NCBI GenBank assembly: GCA_947311175.1
Contig: CAMZKK010000270.1
Span: 1 to 5,579 of the forward strand
Length of the DNA: 5,579 nucleotides
Origin: an uncultured Planctomycetota bacterium
GTDB lineage: Bacteria; Planctomycetota; SZUA-567; JAFGNG01
Direction: 5' to 3'
Both the position numbers and the translations under genes were made by a program. Below the pieces are notes generated by a model. The model saw only the letters and a list, made by a program, of their open reading frames with translations, searched no databases and was not told where the DNA came from. This document shows positions 4,743 to 5,579 of this stretch, one piece after another (position 1 is the first letter of the stretch; each line of letters begins with the position of its first letter).

Positions 4743-5579
4743 ATGATTAATATTCAAGTAGATGAAAGCTATCGCGGTCCAATGGACTTGTTGCTTTATC
4801 TCATCAAGCGAGATGAAGTTGACATTCACGATATCCCCATCTCACACATAACCAAAGAGTACGTAACCGCTATTGATAATATGGCAGAAGACGATATTAA
4901 TGTTGATGTGGGTAGTGAATTTCTCGAATTGGCATCAATGTTGATTGAAATTAAAGGCAAAATGTTGATGCCACCGGAAGAGGTTGAAGATGAAGAAGAT
5001 TCCGTAAATATCGATCCTCGTAGCGACTTGGTGCATGCTCTTTTAGAATACAAAAAATTTAAAGAGGCAGCAGGTGAGTTAGAGGAAATGTATGTTCTAC
5101 AAAGCAAAAGGTTTCCGCGAATACCACAAGAGCAAATAAAAGAAAAAGTTGATGAAGACAAGATGATTGATTCAAATATTTATGAATTATACGCAGCCTT
5201 TACCAAGCTAATCAAAGAATCAATGATTAACGCAAGTGCAACTACAATTGTTGCCACTGAGATTTCAACTGAGGAATGTATCAATAATATAACGGCAAGG
5301 CTTAGTCGTGAAGCAAGAGTCCGGTTTGCTGATTTGTTCGAGGGAGTTATTGACCGTCCGGCAATGGTTGCTTATTTTATTGCAATCCTTGAACTTGTTA
5401 GGTTGAGAAAAATTCAGGCGATGCAAACGGAAGACTTTAGCGATATTTATATTGAAACAGTATCTGCCGAAAGCTTAAAAATTATAAATAAGAATTCTGT
5501 CATTGAACAGTCTCATACCTTGCAGGAGGATATTCGGCAGGGTATTATAGCTATAAGTGGGCAGAAGTACTTAGTGCAG
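4743..5579 (+). CDS. scpA: Segregation and condensation protein A (ScpA kleisin), 3' partial
   Basis: The frame is open for 279 codons to the window end. ScpA is the kleisin that bridges SMC heads and, with ScpB, forms the SMC-ScpAB condensin for chromosome segregation. Visible features: the N-terminal YRGPMDLLLYLIKRDEVDIHDIPI segment in two parts (10-19 and 20-33), which binds the SMC neck; GSEFLELASMLIEIKGKMLMP (57-77); an acidic linker (79-87); DPRSDLVHALLEYKKFKEAA (91-110); and a C-terminal winged-helix region (about 165-238) ending in FSDIYIET, where most ScpA proteins stop. About 40 further residues are still open, so this is an extended ScpA or a fusion. AGAAGG (4725-4730) is 12 nt from the ATG, an unusually long gap, but an in-frame TAA at 4737 rules out an earlier ATG, GTG or TTG start. 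The gap to trpS is 23 bp, so it is in the same operon. Confidence 0.92.
   Translation, partial: MINIQVDESYRGPMDLLLYLIKRDEVDIHDIPISHITKEYVTAIDNMAEDDINVDVGSEFLELASMLIEIKGKMLMPPEEVEDEEDSVNIDPRSDLVHALLEYKKFKEAAGELEEMYVLQSKRFPRIPQEQIKEKVDEDKMIDSNIYELYAAFTKLIKESMINASATTIVATEISTEECINNITARLSREARVRFADLFEGVIDRPAMVAYFIAILELVRLRKIQAMQTEDFSDIYIETVSAESLKIINKNSVIEQSHTLQEDIRQGIIAISGQKYLVQ

Overview
The window is AT-rich chromosomal DNA from a bacterium, probably Gram-negative: it has a type IV-type pilin under a sigma-54 promoter and a processive membrane glycosyltransferase. The gene order M50 site-2 protease, trpS, scpA is one I associate with Deltaproteobacteria-like and some Firmicutes genomes. The TrpRS active-site region also looks like that group. 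I cannot name a genus or a firm phylum. No mobile element, CRISPR array, tRNA or rRNA is visible.

Left part (1-1032): the 3' portion of a family 2 glycosyltransferase gene runs rightward and is cut by the window start. It ends at a long perfect hairpin. A second, GC-cored hairpin follows immediately and ends the leftward pilin gene, so two convergent units are separated by back-to-back terminators.

Middle part (1033-2848, minus strand): a single prepilin gene lies downstream of a 394-bp non-coding region. That region carries a near-perfect sigma-54 -24/-12 promoter. About 110-160 bp further upstream is an array of five TGTCA half-sites in alternating orientation, spaced close to the helical repeat. 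This is the layout expected for a pilin controlled by a PilR-type enhancer-binding protein. Upstream of the array, on the same strand, is a 264-residue protein with a DUF5610-like helical domain flanked by beta-like segments. It has no known function.

Right part (2849-5579, plus strand): a divergent intergenic region leads into a tightly packed apparent operon. It encodes an M50 membrane metalloprotease, tryptophanyl-tRNA synthetase (trpS) and the kleisin ScpA. ScpA runs off the window end after 279 codons, already past the usual ScpA C-terminus, with a tail that could be an extension or the start of a fused ScpB. These are housekeeping functions (protein quality control or membrane proteolysis, translation, chromosome segregation) linked by short gaps rather than by pathway.

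The most informative content is the regulatory region of the pilin gene. The least understood gene is the DUF5610-like protein. Nothing in the window amounts to a clearly new multi-gene system.
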